Shown piece after piece: positions 46,775 to 57,500 of a stretch of 64,000 nucleotides of DNA. The notes beneath the pieces are model-generated. The model was given only the letters and a program-made list of their open reading frames with translations, was not told the origin of the DNA and made no database searches. Positions within the stretch are counted from its first letter, which is position 1, and every line of letters starts with the position of its first letter. Source of the DNA: Gongronella butleri (taxonomy: Eukaryota; Mucoromycota; Mucoromycetes; Mucorales; Cunninghamellaceae); contig JAIWZP010000075.1 in assembly GCA_025201375.1 (NCBI GenBank), positions 1 to 64,000 on the forward strand, in the 5' to 3' direction. A program made the position numbers and the translations under genes.

Positions 46775-49082
46775 TTAAGCCTTGTACAAGAGATCAATGA
46801 AGCCGGCAGCCACATCCTCGACAATGGACTTGTCAGGCACGCTTGCTGCGGTGCCATAGATGGCGGCTGTCGAGCCCTTTGACTCGTCAGGGTGAGCCAC
46901 CAGATACGCGGTGGCCTCGGTGACATCGCGCACAAATTCGTCTGCGCTGTGGACCCAGGGCATGGTCACTGAGATGTGCAGCGCCGGGGGGTTCTGCAGC
47001 GCACTGATGTTCCAGCCCTTGTCGGACAGCTTGTCGCCCACGTCATACACGTTCAATGGCGCACGGGCACCAAACGACACTAGAAAAAAAATGGACAAAC
47101 ACATCAACATCGCGCTTTTAGACTACAGTCGCTTGTTTTTCTTACCAACAGGGCCAATGGGGTCACCAATGATGAACAATTCAGGGATCTTCTCGACGCT
47201 GCACGAAAAATAAAAAAAATAAAAAATGAGCATTCGGCGCACAAATGCGAAAAGTGCGAAAAAAAAGCTGCGATTTTTACCCAGTTTGAATCTTTTGCCG
47301 GGTCTCGATGATCTGTCTGCACGAATCCAGGTAACCATCCTCGCCCATGTTCATCAATGCCGCCCAGCAGCCAGCAATCAATGCACCGGGTCTAATGAAA
47401 TATGGAAAAAAAGAGCAAGGAAAAACGTGAATTCATGTCAATTGCCTCTTTTTTTTTGTTGTTTACCTTGATCCGGCGACGCTTGGCGATGCATAGATGC
47501 CACCGGTCCATTCAGCAGACAAAAAGTATTGGTACTTGCGAATCTTGGGGTCACGATACATGATGATGGAGGAGCCTTTGGCAGCAAATCCATACTAGGT
47601 TAAAAAACGAACATGGGCGGGCAGAGCATGCCAAGAAAATAAGGTTCAGGGAAGCTTGATTCTCCGCATTTTTCTTTTTGCTTACCTTGTGTGTATCACA
47701 AGAGATGGAGGTGACGCCGTCGACTCTAAAGTCAAAGGGTGTGGTGCGGAATCCATTCTTCTCGAGGAATGGCATCACAAAGGAGCCGAGGCAGCAGTCC
47801 ACGTGCAAGCCAATGCGGTGTTTCTTGGCAAGCTTGCCCAGGGCCACAATGTCGTCGGCAATGCCGTGCGGGAAGTTGACAGCCGACCCTGCAATCTATA
47901 AAAGGCAAAAAGGCGATTATAACCGACGCTCATTTTTTTTTTGTATTTATGACCGAAAAGAACGTTTCTGAACTTACCATGACTGTGTTGCTGGTAATGG
48001 CACGCGCCATCTTCTTAGTGTCCACTTGGAACGTCACTGGATCCACAGGAATCGTGATGAGCTTGATGTTAAAGTACTCGGCGGCCTTCATGAACGCGGC
48101 GTGAATGGTCACGGGCACCACCCTATGATTTTGTCGAGGGCAAAAAATTAAGGAGCGTCAATGGGGGGGGGTCGGTGCAAGAGGATCCAAAAATGCACGA
48201 ATTTCTTACATTTCAGGGTAGCGGATGCCCTTGATATCGCGATACATGTCGCGATAAGTCTTGCAGGCCATGACAATGGACTCGGTGCCGCCGCTAGTCA
48301 TGGTGCCGCAGCCCGTGGCCGGCGCATTGTACATGTTCAGCACGAATTGCACCGATTCGGCCTCCATGCGACGGATGCCAGGGAAAACTTCAGGGTGGAG
48401 CGGGTTTGCAATGGCAAACATCCTGTACGCGTCGGCCAGCAGATCCGTCAGCTCTTGGCCGCCGTGGTAAATGGTCCCAGACACCTTGCCACCTTGCCAA
48501 TCGGCGCTGCGCATCTGTTGGAATCTTTTTTTTTAGGAAAAAAAAATCAAGGACCGAGTCAATGGACATGTTCACGTCATCCGTATCGTCTCGTTGCCCA
48601 TGCTGGACTTACTCTGTCAATCGTTTGACCACCTCATCCTTGGACAGACCGTGCGCAGGCAGCTTGTAATGGCGCGCAACGCCCTCTTCCTTGGAAAACA
48701 TCGATTCCTCCATCTCAGTCAGCGTCTTCTTCAGCTCCGTGTCAATCTTGTTGCGCACGGACGGCAAACGGCGCAATTGACGGAAGAGGAACTAGAGCGA
48801 AAAAGAGAAAACGAGAGAAAAAAATCGCGTAAATCCTTTGTTTTTACCTTTTTTTTTTCATAGTCGTCTGAGGCGTCTGACGCTTACCCGCTTGATCACG
48901 ACTTGCAGGTCGTCGAACGCGCGTAGTGGGCCGCCAATGAGCACTTTGCGATACAGGCTCGAGCCATAGTGGTACAGGACAACCAGAAATATGATATTCT
49001 TGATAAGAGCCAAGCGAGGGTGGTTGAGCCACTGTTGTGACGTGGCCACAAGCGCTTGAGGACGCGAAAAAGAGTTTGTCAT
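46775..49082 (-). CDS. DPL1: Sphingosine-1-phosphate / dihydrosphingosine-phosphate lyase
   Basis: Nine exons on the minus strand: 49082-48888, 48791-48613, 48524-48210, 48122-47978, 47895-47686, 47594-47467, 47391-47281, 47198-47146, 47079-46775, giving 546 aa. The PLP enzyme cleaves long-chain base phosphates to a fatty aldehyde and phosphoethanolamine in the ER, the exit step of sphingolipid breakdown. Seen: an N-terminal membrane anchor (about 25-41, [13 protein letters not shown]); [31 protein letters not shown], the phosphate-binding loop; [20 protein letters not shown] with the PLP lysine at 348; and [16 protein letters not shown]. All are diagnostic. Length is normal. The acceptor of exon 3 (at 48525) sits in an A-run rather than a T-run, yet only this site restores the frame (E-F-Q-Q-M). 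Confidence 0.94.
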
Positions 49083-49295
49083 TGTGTTGCGAGTAAGAAA
49101 AAGAAAAAAAAAAAAAGGGAAGAAAGACAGGGTTTCCCGCTTGCCGAGCTTTTTATTTTTGCATTGAGGGAAAAATCGGGGAGCCGTTCGCTTGTCGTGG
49201 ATTAGGGCTGCCCTTTGTGCACCCCTGCGGCTCTCTGCGTGATCCACAATGCGCCTTTTTAGGAGGTAATGCCAAATTTTATTTGTTTCTAAAGT

Positions 49296-50054
49296 TTATG
49301 CTACAGGATTCACGTCCAGCTTGGAAATGCGCAACACGGTATGCGGCTGCTTGTGCTCAATCGTGCGCTTGTCTACACAAAAATTGGGGGTGAGTTGTCC
49401 ATGGGCGCTAATTGGGCGACATTTCGCTTTTTTTCTTACAATTTTTTCTTCTCTTTTTCTTGACAATCTTGATCAGCTTGCTCTTGGTGTGCTCAATGAC
49501 AGTGGCCTGGATGTCATAGACGCCCTGCTGCACGTACGGCTCGCCGCACAGCGCATAGTCCTTGCTGCCCAGCTCGCGCACGCGATCCAGCTTGAGCACA
49601 TCGCCCACTTGCACGTCCTTGAGACGGTTGACAATCACCTTGTCGTTTTGCGTCACAAGGTATGGCCGGCCCGCAATCTCGGCAACCGCATAGTATCGTA
49701 GCTGGTCGCGCAGCTTCTGGATATAAGACTGGCCATCCACGGCCGTCGTCAGCGTGCGGCGAAACACATCTAAACAAGAAAAATGGCGTCAATGCCTCGT
49801 TTTTGTTTCTTATTTCGCACGAATTGGCTCGTTTCTCGGTCGTGTCTCATAGGAGGTTCGCCCTGAGCAACGTGAGTGTGGGCCATCGTCGTGAAAATTC
49901 GCTTACTCGCTGTGGATAAAGAAGCTAAAAACACAAAACATGAGCCATTGACAACGATAAACGAGCGCATTTTCACGATTATTGATTTGTTTCTCTTACC
50001 TTGAACGTTGGTCGCGGTGTGCGCGCCAAGACGCTTCAGCGCAGAGAAGAACAT
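49296..50054 (-). CDS. Mitochondrial large-subunit ribosomal protein bL21m
   Basis: Four exons on the minus strand (50054-50000, 49924-49907, 49769-49440, 49372-49296) give 159 aa. Exon 2 is a microexon of 18 bases. The N-terminus (MFFSALKRLGAHTATN) is basic and amphipathic, a likely mitochondrial presequence. The body matches bL21: YYAVAEIAGRPYLVTQNDKVIVNRL, VGDVLKLDRVRELGSKDYALCGEPYV, and the ATVIEHTKSKLIKIVKKKRRKN loop that contacts rRNA, followed by the short last exon (KRTIEHKQPHTVLRI) as in bacterial L21. It belongs to the mitoribosome. It is divergent from the gene at 50286, with only 231 bases between starts. Confidence 0.9.
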
Positions 50055-50285
50055 GGTGTGAATGAAGCAAAAGAAGAAGAAAAAAAAAAAAAAAAAAAAG
50101 AGGAAACAAAAGAAAATGTCAAGTGGAGGCAAAATCAATGCCAGCAAGAAATGGAGGGCCTGGCCCCAAGTTTGCGGCTTGTGGCTGAGCTCCGCCCCCC
50201 TCATTCAAAAGACGCGCGTTTTTTCTACTCTCTCCCTTTTCCCTTTTCAATTCCCCCTTTTTTTTTTTGTTTCTTTTCATGCTCT
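50055..50285. promoter_or_regulatory. Compact divergent promoter, bL21m / HECT-like gene
   Basis: 231 bases between opposite start codons, with an A-run (T in the sense of bL21m) near 50080-50100 and a T/C leader toward 50286. No TATA box was seen on either strand. Confidence 0.6.
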
Positions 50286-51500
50286 ATGCCGGCCACATAT
50301 CCGCTGTTTGCTGAAAAGCTGACGAATTTGCCAATTCTTCGCGTTACGGCCAAATTGCCACGGGACGACGACGCGACCGCCGCGTCTTTTGCCGTGCAAA
50401 ACAACGCCGTGTGTTTTCAAGACGAGCCTCTTTTGCCATTGACGCCGTACGGGCTGACAGGCGTCGCTTGTGAGGCGGTGCGTGACCAAGGCGTCGAGGG
50501 CGACAATGACACGGCCAGCGAAATGAGCGTGTGGAGCATCAAAGTGATGCTTGAGCCACAATTGCAGTCGCAAGGCGTGGCGGTGCCCGATTGTCAGCCA
50601 TGGTGGCCAGCCAAGGATCTGGTTTTGCGTGAATGGACGCATTTGGCGTGTCGCCATTGCCAGCATGCGCTCGTGCGCAATGACAAGCCGTTTGCATGCA
50701 AGGACATGCCGTCGGAGCATTGGTACGAGCTGGTCGAATGCTGGATTTGCCACGAGGCCAAGCCCGAAGAGCACCAATCGCGCCTCAAGCCCATTCTCGC
50801 GCGCCCCGCCACGCTCCTCGTGGGCTCCTACTACTTTTTCCTCGACGCTGCCGACCTTTTGAACGATGCTGTCGTCATTGACAACGAATTGGCCAAGCAA
50901 ATCAATTGGGACCGCGGCACGCTCACCAAATGGATTGCTGTCAATTGCTACCATTGCGGCAAGGTCATGGGCACCGGTCAATTTGAACGACGCGATGACA
51001 ACGAGCGCATGATGGCCGTCAAGCTGTTCAAGTATTGCGTCGATATTTTACCCGAGAACACGCAACGTGCGCGGCCCGAATTTATGCACATGTTGGTGGG
51101 CGACATGATGGAGGCTGCACGCGCGCATGCCACACGGCGCTTCCTCATCCAGGGCCAAAAATCGGACAAAATCTACGCCTTGGTCTGGCTCTTCAATTGG
51201 GACACGACCGTCATTTATAACCACGGCTTTGCCGACAACGACGATGACAATGACGTGGCCGACGCGACTCTTCGTGTGCGGCATGGCTTGAAGATTCTGT
51301 ATGCGGACGGCCAGACCATGGGCACCCAATGGGCACAGGACACGGCCACCGACCATCTGATATACCCTGATGCGTACTGCCAGCAGCTATGGCATCAGCT
51401 GCAGGCCTCGACGCGTCTTTTGCCACCATCCTTGCGCACGCTGCAGCACCCTGCATTGTCTAGGACCAAGGATTTCGCGGTCGCCGTGTTGCCGCGCTAA
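50286..51500 (+). CDS. HECT-like E3 ubiquitin ligase / E2-binding protein (UBE3D family)
   Basis: Single exon, 404 aa from the ATG at 50286; the same frame is open further upstream, but only across the promoter. Hallmarks of the HECT_2 family (human UBE3D/H10BH, yeast Ipa1) are present: LACRHCQHALV at 120-130, then CKDMPSEHWYELVECWICH at 138-156 with paired cysteines, then VGSYYFFLDAADL and VNCYHCGKVMG. These cysteines are conserved in the family and probably bind zinc. Known members bind E2 enzymes (UbcH10) or help mRNA 3'-end processing in yeast, so ubiquitin-linked regulation is expected. The C-terminal part (KIYALVWLFNWDTTVIYNHG) is also family-like. Length is normal. No intron, unusual in this window. 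Confidence 0.87.
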   Translation: MPATYPLFAEKLTNLPILRVTAKLPRDDDATAASFAVQNNAVCFQDEPLLPLTPYGLTGVACEAVRDQGVEGDNDTASEMSVWSIKVMLEPQLQSQGVAVPDCQPWWPAKDLVLREWTHLACRHCQHALVRNDKPFACKDMPSEHWYELVECWICHEAKPEEHQSRLKPILARPATLLVGSYYFFLDAADLLNDAVVIDNELAKQINWDRGTLTKWIAVNCYHCGKVMGTGQFERRDDNERMMAVKLFKYCVDILPENTQRARPEFMHMLVGDMMEAARAHATRRFLIQGQKSDKIYALVWLFNWDTTVIYNHGFADNDDDNDVADATLRVRHGLKILYADGQTMGTQWAQDTATDHLIYPDAYCQQLWHQLQASTRLLPPSLRTLQHPALSRTKDFAVAVLPR

Positions 51501-53369
51501 TTAATTCATCACCGTGTAAGCCAACAAAGGGTGGGAGCGGGCGCGAGAAAAAGGACAGAGGCGCGTGTGTGTGTGTGTGTGTGTGGCACGGATCTCAAGA
51601 AGGCCAAGGAATGGTAAGCTCCCATCTTCCTTTGGTCGATACAAAGATCCAAGATTTACTGCGTGTTGGTCAAGACACTCTGGTTCGGGAATAGGACACT
51701 CCCATCCAGTCTACTGCATCAACTCACATTTTATTTTTACTTTTGTATTTTAGGAGTTTTCGCTCACATCAGCATCTTATTTATACTGTAACTTGTAAAT
51801 TTTCTCATTTCATTCTGCATCTTTCTTGTAAAAATAAAGCATTTATCGTGACCATCGTTTCTTGGTTGATCTGACGGGTGCGTGTTTCGCGTGCAGCCTC
51901 GTCCATCATGGGGGTGACGCCATATCATCCGCTCTCATCTATCATATTTTGCCAGTGAATGAGTTTTATGCCAATTTGTCCATGACAAGGTGGTTTAAGA
52001 TGCGTGTGGTTCGGGAAAAGCGCCGCGATGAGTGTGCAAGAAAAGGTGTCGACGGGCGCACTGGCGCGTTTTAAATGCCATCTTTACGTTCCACAGCGAG
52101 AAAGGCTAGTTTTGATATGCAGTCAAAGTTTGGCATTCATCTTGGACGGGCGCTAGGATCTTTTTAAACGTCAACAGATTTATTTGGGTATGTACAAGAT
52201 CGGGCAAACATGCTGGCTATGCACAAGGCGCCCTGAAAAAAAGAGGAAATCATAGCCATCCCTCCATGATTTGCCGTGCTTGGTCGTCGAGGTGGATGCA
52301 TTGTACTCCAAACACATTGGCCATGTAACAAGTGGTGCGTTGGACAGTCAGTTACACAAGGCAATTGCACAAATTCCCCGGACTGATCAAAAACAATCAA
52401 AAAGCATTACTCAGACGAGCAAACGAAGCGCGTCATAGACTTCAAATTAAAACTACAAAAGAACTATCGTCAGAGACGCATGTGCCGAGGAAACGCGAAG
52501 GCGATGCGTTTTCTCCGAGGTATTGCCAAATTTATGCAATTTTGTTGAAGCGCGTCATTTCTCAGCGACGAGGCTTGTCAGAGATTCCAAATTAAAACCA
52601 CACAATAACAGTCATGATAGACGCGAAGCGTGCTGAGGAAACGCGAGAGCGATGCGCTTTTGCTGAGATAGTGCATAATAAATGCAATTTGACGAGACGC
52701 GTCAGAGATTCCAAAATAAACTGTGTGGTCCACGCAAGCTACTGTATACGCGTGCACTTTAATTTCATTTTTGCACGTGCCCAATATGATCTGCATGCAA
52801 AAAATGTAATCTGCGTGCTGAAAAAATGGACAAAACCAGTAAAAAATGTCAGACTAGGACACCGTTGTTTTTTATTATTCGGCATTGAGCCGTCGTGCTG
52901 GTCTGACACGCGGTTGGCTGTGCCTTTTTTTGAAGGTGGTGCTGTTGCCATTTATAGATGGGGACAAGAATGCACCAGGAATGCGGCAAGTGAGATTGCA
53001 AGCAGACGGTATAAAGTAGGGGTCGCGACCCAATTCCTGCACCTGATCTGTTTTTCATTTGGCAAGGAAGAAGGTGGCATGGGCATTAAAAGAAAAAAAA
53101 GGTCCGTTCCCGTACTCCGCTCTTTTTTATACGAGTTTTTCATGCTGAAACCGATTTGCTGGGCTTTTTTTTTTTTTTTGGCCAGAGTGCAGATGCCGGC
53201 TATTGGTTGGCTGAGGCGGCGTCAAACCGCTGCCCTTTTTTTTTTTTTTTTTTTTTTACATGCACATACTTTTTTTTTTTTGCCAAAGAAGAATGCCGTT
53301 TTTTTTCTTGTTCTTTCTGTTTCCGTGGCACTGGGTCGCACTTTTTTTTTTTTTTCAACGACGTGAAGG
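51501..53369. other. Intergenic with repeats
   Basis: 3' flank of the HECT-like gene with a (GT)n tract near 51565-51583, a tandem repeat at about 52424-52730 (listed separately) and long T-runs at 53167 and 53235-53280 that form the leader of the next gene. No other gene is supported. Confidence 0.45.
52424..52730. repeat. Imperfect tandem repeat, about 125-145 bp units
   Basis: Two units plus a partial third, starting near 52424, 52547 and 52693. Shared words in order: GACGCGTC or GCGCGTC, GATTCCAAATTAAAAC(T/C)AC, GAGGAAACGCGA, GCGATGCG(T/C)TTT, TTTATGCAATTT. Diverged, with small indels. No coding frame. Confidence 0.65.
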
Positions 53370-54197
53370 ATGGACGGCCTGCCCTTGGAATTGATGCAAT
53401 TGGTGATCGATGCGACGGATGTGCATGATTTGAGCCAGTTGTGTCGCTTGAGTCGGCGTTGGTACATACCATGTGCTGTCAGGCTGTATGAGACGCCTTT
53501 GCTGACGACACAGGAGCGGCACAATGCGTTTTTCGAGTGCACTAGTGCACGCACGCAGCTGTTTGTGCGTCATTTGTACCTCAAACCGATGTGGATTACG
53601 AATGCGCAGCTTTCACAATTGGTGTTTTGCCGACGACTAGTGACGCTGCGGCTGGACCACTGCCCTCATTTGCTACCTTCGAGTCTGGAGGGGCTGCTGA
53701 GGGCGTGTTTGCTGTCGATTCGGCACGTGTCGCTTGCCAACAACCAGCTTGCGCAGTCGACACTGCAATTGCTTGGCCAGGCGTCGACGCTCGGCCGCCT
53801 GCGGCACCTGGACTTGCGCAACACGCTGATCCGGCCGTGTGACGCCATTGACACGGCACACCACCTGGATGCGCTCTTGCTGGTGCCACCACAATGCCAC
53901 GGACTCGCCCATTTGGACCTTTCGTATTGTAATTGGGTCGATGATGCCACGTTGGCCAACCTGGCGCATGGGTTACCCTTGCTCCAAGGCCTCAGTCTCC
54001 GTTGGTGCCAGCGGCTGTCGGACCACGCCGTCACACAGCTCATCAACCAGCTCAAACACCTCCACATGGTCGATTTGTGCTTTGTCGCCAGCATCAATCA
54101 TCCGCGCTGCGCTTATGAATTGCTCTCCATGAATCCGTGGCTGCAAAAAATTGGATTCACGTCCGAGTGCAAGTCCATTTGGTTGCACCGCTCATGA
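53370..54197 (+). CDS. F-box / leucine-rich repeat protein
   Basis: Single exon, 275 aa. The first 40 residues (LPLELMQLVIDATDVHDLSQ, LCRLSRRWY) are a good F-box. They are followed by at least five LRRs of the cysteine-containing type seen in Grr1/FBXL proteins: LVTLRLDHCPHL, IRHVSLANNQL, LRHLDLRNTLI, LAHLDLSYCNWVDDATL, LQGLSLRWCQRLSDHAV and LHMVDLCFVASI. Such proteins are substrate receptors of SCF ubiquitin ligases. Short for the class. The start is the only ATG after a very long T-run leader. Confidence 0.88.
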   Translation: MDGLPLELMQLVIDATDVHDLSQLCRLSRRWYIPCAVRLYETPLLTTQERHNAFFECTSARTQLFVRHLYLKPMWITNAQLSQLVFCRRLVTLRLDHCPHLLPSSLEGLLRACLLSIRHVSLANNQLAQSTLQLLGQASTLGRLRHLDLRNTLIRPCDAIDTAHHLDALLLVPPQCHGLAHLDLSYCNWVDDATLANLAHGLPLLQGLSLRWCQRLSDHAVTQLINQLKHLHMVDLCFVASINHPRCAYELLSMNPWLQKIGFTSECKSIWLHRS

Positions 54198-54447
54198 CAT
54201 ACACTCCTGTTTTTTTTACAGTATCATATTGCTCATGTCGACCCATACCTACAGTATTAAAATCTTGTTGTACATATAATACATCTTTTTGATTTTTTTT
54301 TTTGTGTGCAACGTGAAGTGGAGCAGTTTGTGCGGATCAAGGAATCACAAAGAAAAATAGAAAGCTGACTGATCTGCTGTTTCCATTGTGTGTCACCCAA
54401 ATGTGAAGGCGATGGCGCAAAAAATGCTCACCTGCCGGATCAGGAAA

Positions 54448-54454
54448 TATAAAA
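54448..54454 (+). promoter_or_regulatory. TATA box of the copper ATPase gene
   Basis: TATAAAA lies 138 bases before the ATG at 54586, followed by T-run and (CT)n leader. It sits in the 388-base gap 54198-54585, which holds nothing else. Confidence 0.6.
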
Positions 54455-54500
54455 GGGTACATCGTGTCGCTTTTTTTTTTCCCGCCTCTTTTTTACAATA

Positions 54501-54531
<31 letters not shown>

Positions 54532-54585
54532 GTATTTTTACTTGTACCTATACCTTTTTTTTCTTCTTCTTTCCACACAACAACC

Positions 54586-57500
54586 ATGTCTCTCCACCAT
54601 GTCAATGTCAGTGTGGCTGGCATGACGTGTGAGCACTGTGTGCAGTCTCTCACGCGCGGTCTTTCCAGTTTGGAGCGCAGCAGCAACGTCCATGTGGACT
54701 TGGATCGGCGTCAAGCGTCTCTTGATCTCGTTGGCTGGTCTGTTGATGCTATCAAGCAGCAAGTGGCGTCGACGATTGAAGACCTCGGGTACGATGCGGG
54801 CACGCCGTTTGTGTTTACAGACGCGGATCGCGTTTCTGCGCGTGTTCATATTACCGGCATGACGTGTTCGAGCTGCGTCCACACTGTCGCGACGTCCATT
54901 GCGGCGCACGCGCTCGTTGTGAGCGAGTCTGTGCACGTTTCACTCGACGACGGGCTTGTCACGTTCCAGGTGAGCCAGCATCCCCTGTCCAAAGCCGACC
55001 AACAAGATTTACTCGATACTTTTGGCCATCTTGGGTTTCCTGTGGTGGACGCGTCGTTTTCCATGGGCGCCATCACGATTGCGACGCAAGATACCATTGA
55101 CACGTCGCCACTGCTACGCGCATCTCTCTCATTGGTGGGTATGACGTGCTCACATTGCGTGCAAACAGTGAAAAACGGGCTTCAATCGCTTCCAGGGGTG
55201 GTGCACGATTCGGTGGCCGTCGATCTGGCCTCGCACACGGCGCAGCTCACGTTCCACAGGGATGCAGACATCACGAGCCAGCTTCTCGTCGACACAATCC
55301 AGGAATTGGGCTACGATGTGGTCCACAAGCCGCGCATTGTGTCTGCCGAGAACCCCGTAGACCCAATAGATCCCGAGGATAGTCCCGAGACGTCCGAGAG
55401 TCCCAAGCACCCTGCCTGGGCCAAGGTCGTCATGCGTGTCGGCGGCATGACCTGCGAAAGTTGTGTTGCCAGTGTCACGGCCGCGCTCGAATCTCTACCA
55501 CGCGTTCAGCCAGGTTCCATCCAAGTCAATCTTGCCACGGAAATGGCCATGGTCATTGCAAAGGTAAAAAAAAAAAAAAAAAGAAAATAGAAAAGAAAAA
55601 AAAAAGCAGGGAGTGCACGTTCAAACGCGAATTTTTCTTGTTTTTAGGAGCCCGATTTGGATGGGATCCGGGCGGTTATCGAGTCACATGGCTATGAGGT
55701 GGACAATATGCAGCTCCTTGATAATTTGATTCAGCCTGCCCCCCTGCAGACGCGTGCCGCAGGTGCAGAAGAGGACTCGGCAAGTCTTTTAGAGCCGCCA
55801 CGGCCTCGGTCGCTTCGCAAACCTTCTCTCTCTGGTTCCATCATGTCGCTCGGAGCTGTGTCGGTGGTCTCTGGCGTCTTGTCGACGAAAAAAGTGGCCA
55901 TGACGATCACGGGTATGACGTGTGCCAGCTGTGTGCGCACGCTCGAAAAAGGTCTAGCCAAATTGCCGAGTGTGGACGCGTCAACGATCAAGGTGAATCT
56001 GCTAACGGGCAATGCATCCATGGTGGTGCACGGCGACGTGCTCTCGACGGACGATATCACGCGTGCCATTGCGCAAATGGGCTACACGGCATCGAATTTG
56101 GCATTTATTGTCGACCAGCAGCAGCAGCAAGCCGAAGCATTCTCCTTACATGAAGCGCGCTATCAAGTCAAGTTGATCATCTCGGGCATGTACTGCCCGA
56201 AATGCGTGGCCAAGGTGTCTGCGGTGCTGCGCAATCTGCCTGGTGTGGATGAAAAGAGCATTTCCGTGGATTTGGACTCTGGTGTGACCAAATTTGACAC
56301 GCAATCCGATGCAGTGACACGGCAGCGTGTGACCAAGGAGATCCAGCAGCTTGGGTTTGCGGCCGACAGCATCGACATTGCGAAAATTGGCGACGTCAAG
56401 CAAGAAACAGGCGAAGGCAAGGCGTCGCCACTTGTGACGTCGCGATTGACGGTGACGGGGATGACGTGCAGCTCGTGTGTGGCCAACATTGAGCGCGTGA
56501 TGCTCAAGCAACGCGGTGTGCAACAATGCCAAGTGAATTTGTTGGCGAAATCGGCGCTTCTCGTGCATGATCCTCAGATTGTGGGTGTGCGCGAACTTGC
56601 CAACATGATTGAACAAATTGGCTACAAGGCGGAGCCTGCACAGGCTTCGGACGCGTCATCCTCGGGTGCATTGGCCGATCAACGCGCGGCCATGCGACAA
56701 GCATTGGACGACGAGATCAAGGTGCTTCAACGGCGATTCCTATGGTCATTTCTCTTTGCTGTGCCCACGGTGCTGATCTCCATGATCTTTTTGATGGCAT
56801 TGCCCACGTCCAATCCCGTGAATCAAGCATTCAACACACCCATGGCCCCGGGCCTCACCGCCGCCGATTTCATCCTGTTTGTGCTTGCGACCCCCGTGCA
56901 ATTCTGGCTGGGCGCCGTGTTTTACAAAAAGGCATGGAAATCGCTCTACTACTCGCGCACCGCCAACATGGAGACCCTCGTTGCGCTTGGCACCACCGTC
57001 GCCTATGTCGCCTCGGTCGCCTCTGTCATTGCCAACATGGTACGTGCCGCCCAAGCCAATGCCGAGGCCAGTGCACATGGTGGCATGGCCATGCAAGAAA
57101 CCATGCAGATCCACATGAACAATTTCGAGACAAGCGTGCTGCTCATCACCTTTATCCACCTTGGAAAATGGCTCGAGGCCGTCGCAAAAGGCAAAACCGC
57201 AGAAACCATCACCAAGCTCATGGACCTCCAGCCCGACAAGGCCATCCTCGTCCGTGTCTCCACAAAGGACGGCCAAGAAATGCTCACCGAAGAGCCCATT
57301 GACACCAATGCGATTCAAGGTATGAAAAAAAAAAAAAAAGAATTGCGAAAAAAAAAAGCAGCGCCACTGACACCAGCCCTCCCTTTTTTTTTTATTCAAA
57401 AGTGGGCGATTTGCTCAAGGTGAATGCGGGCGGGCGCATTCCATGCGATGGCAAGCTATGGCGCGGCACGACGACGACGGACGAGTCGATGATCACGGGC

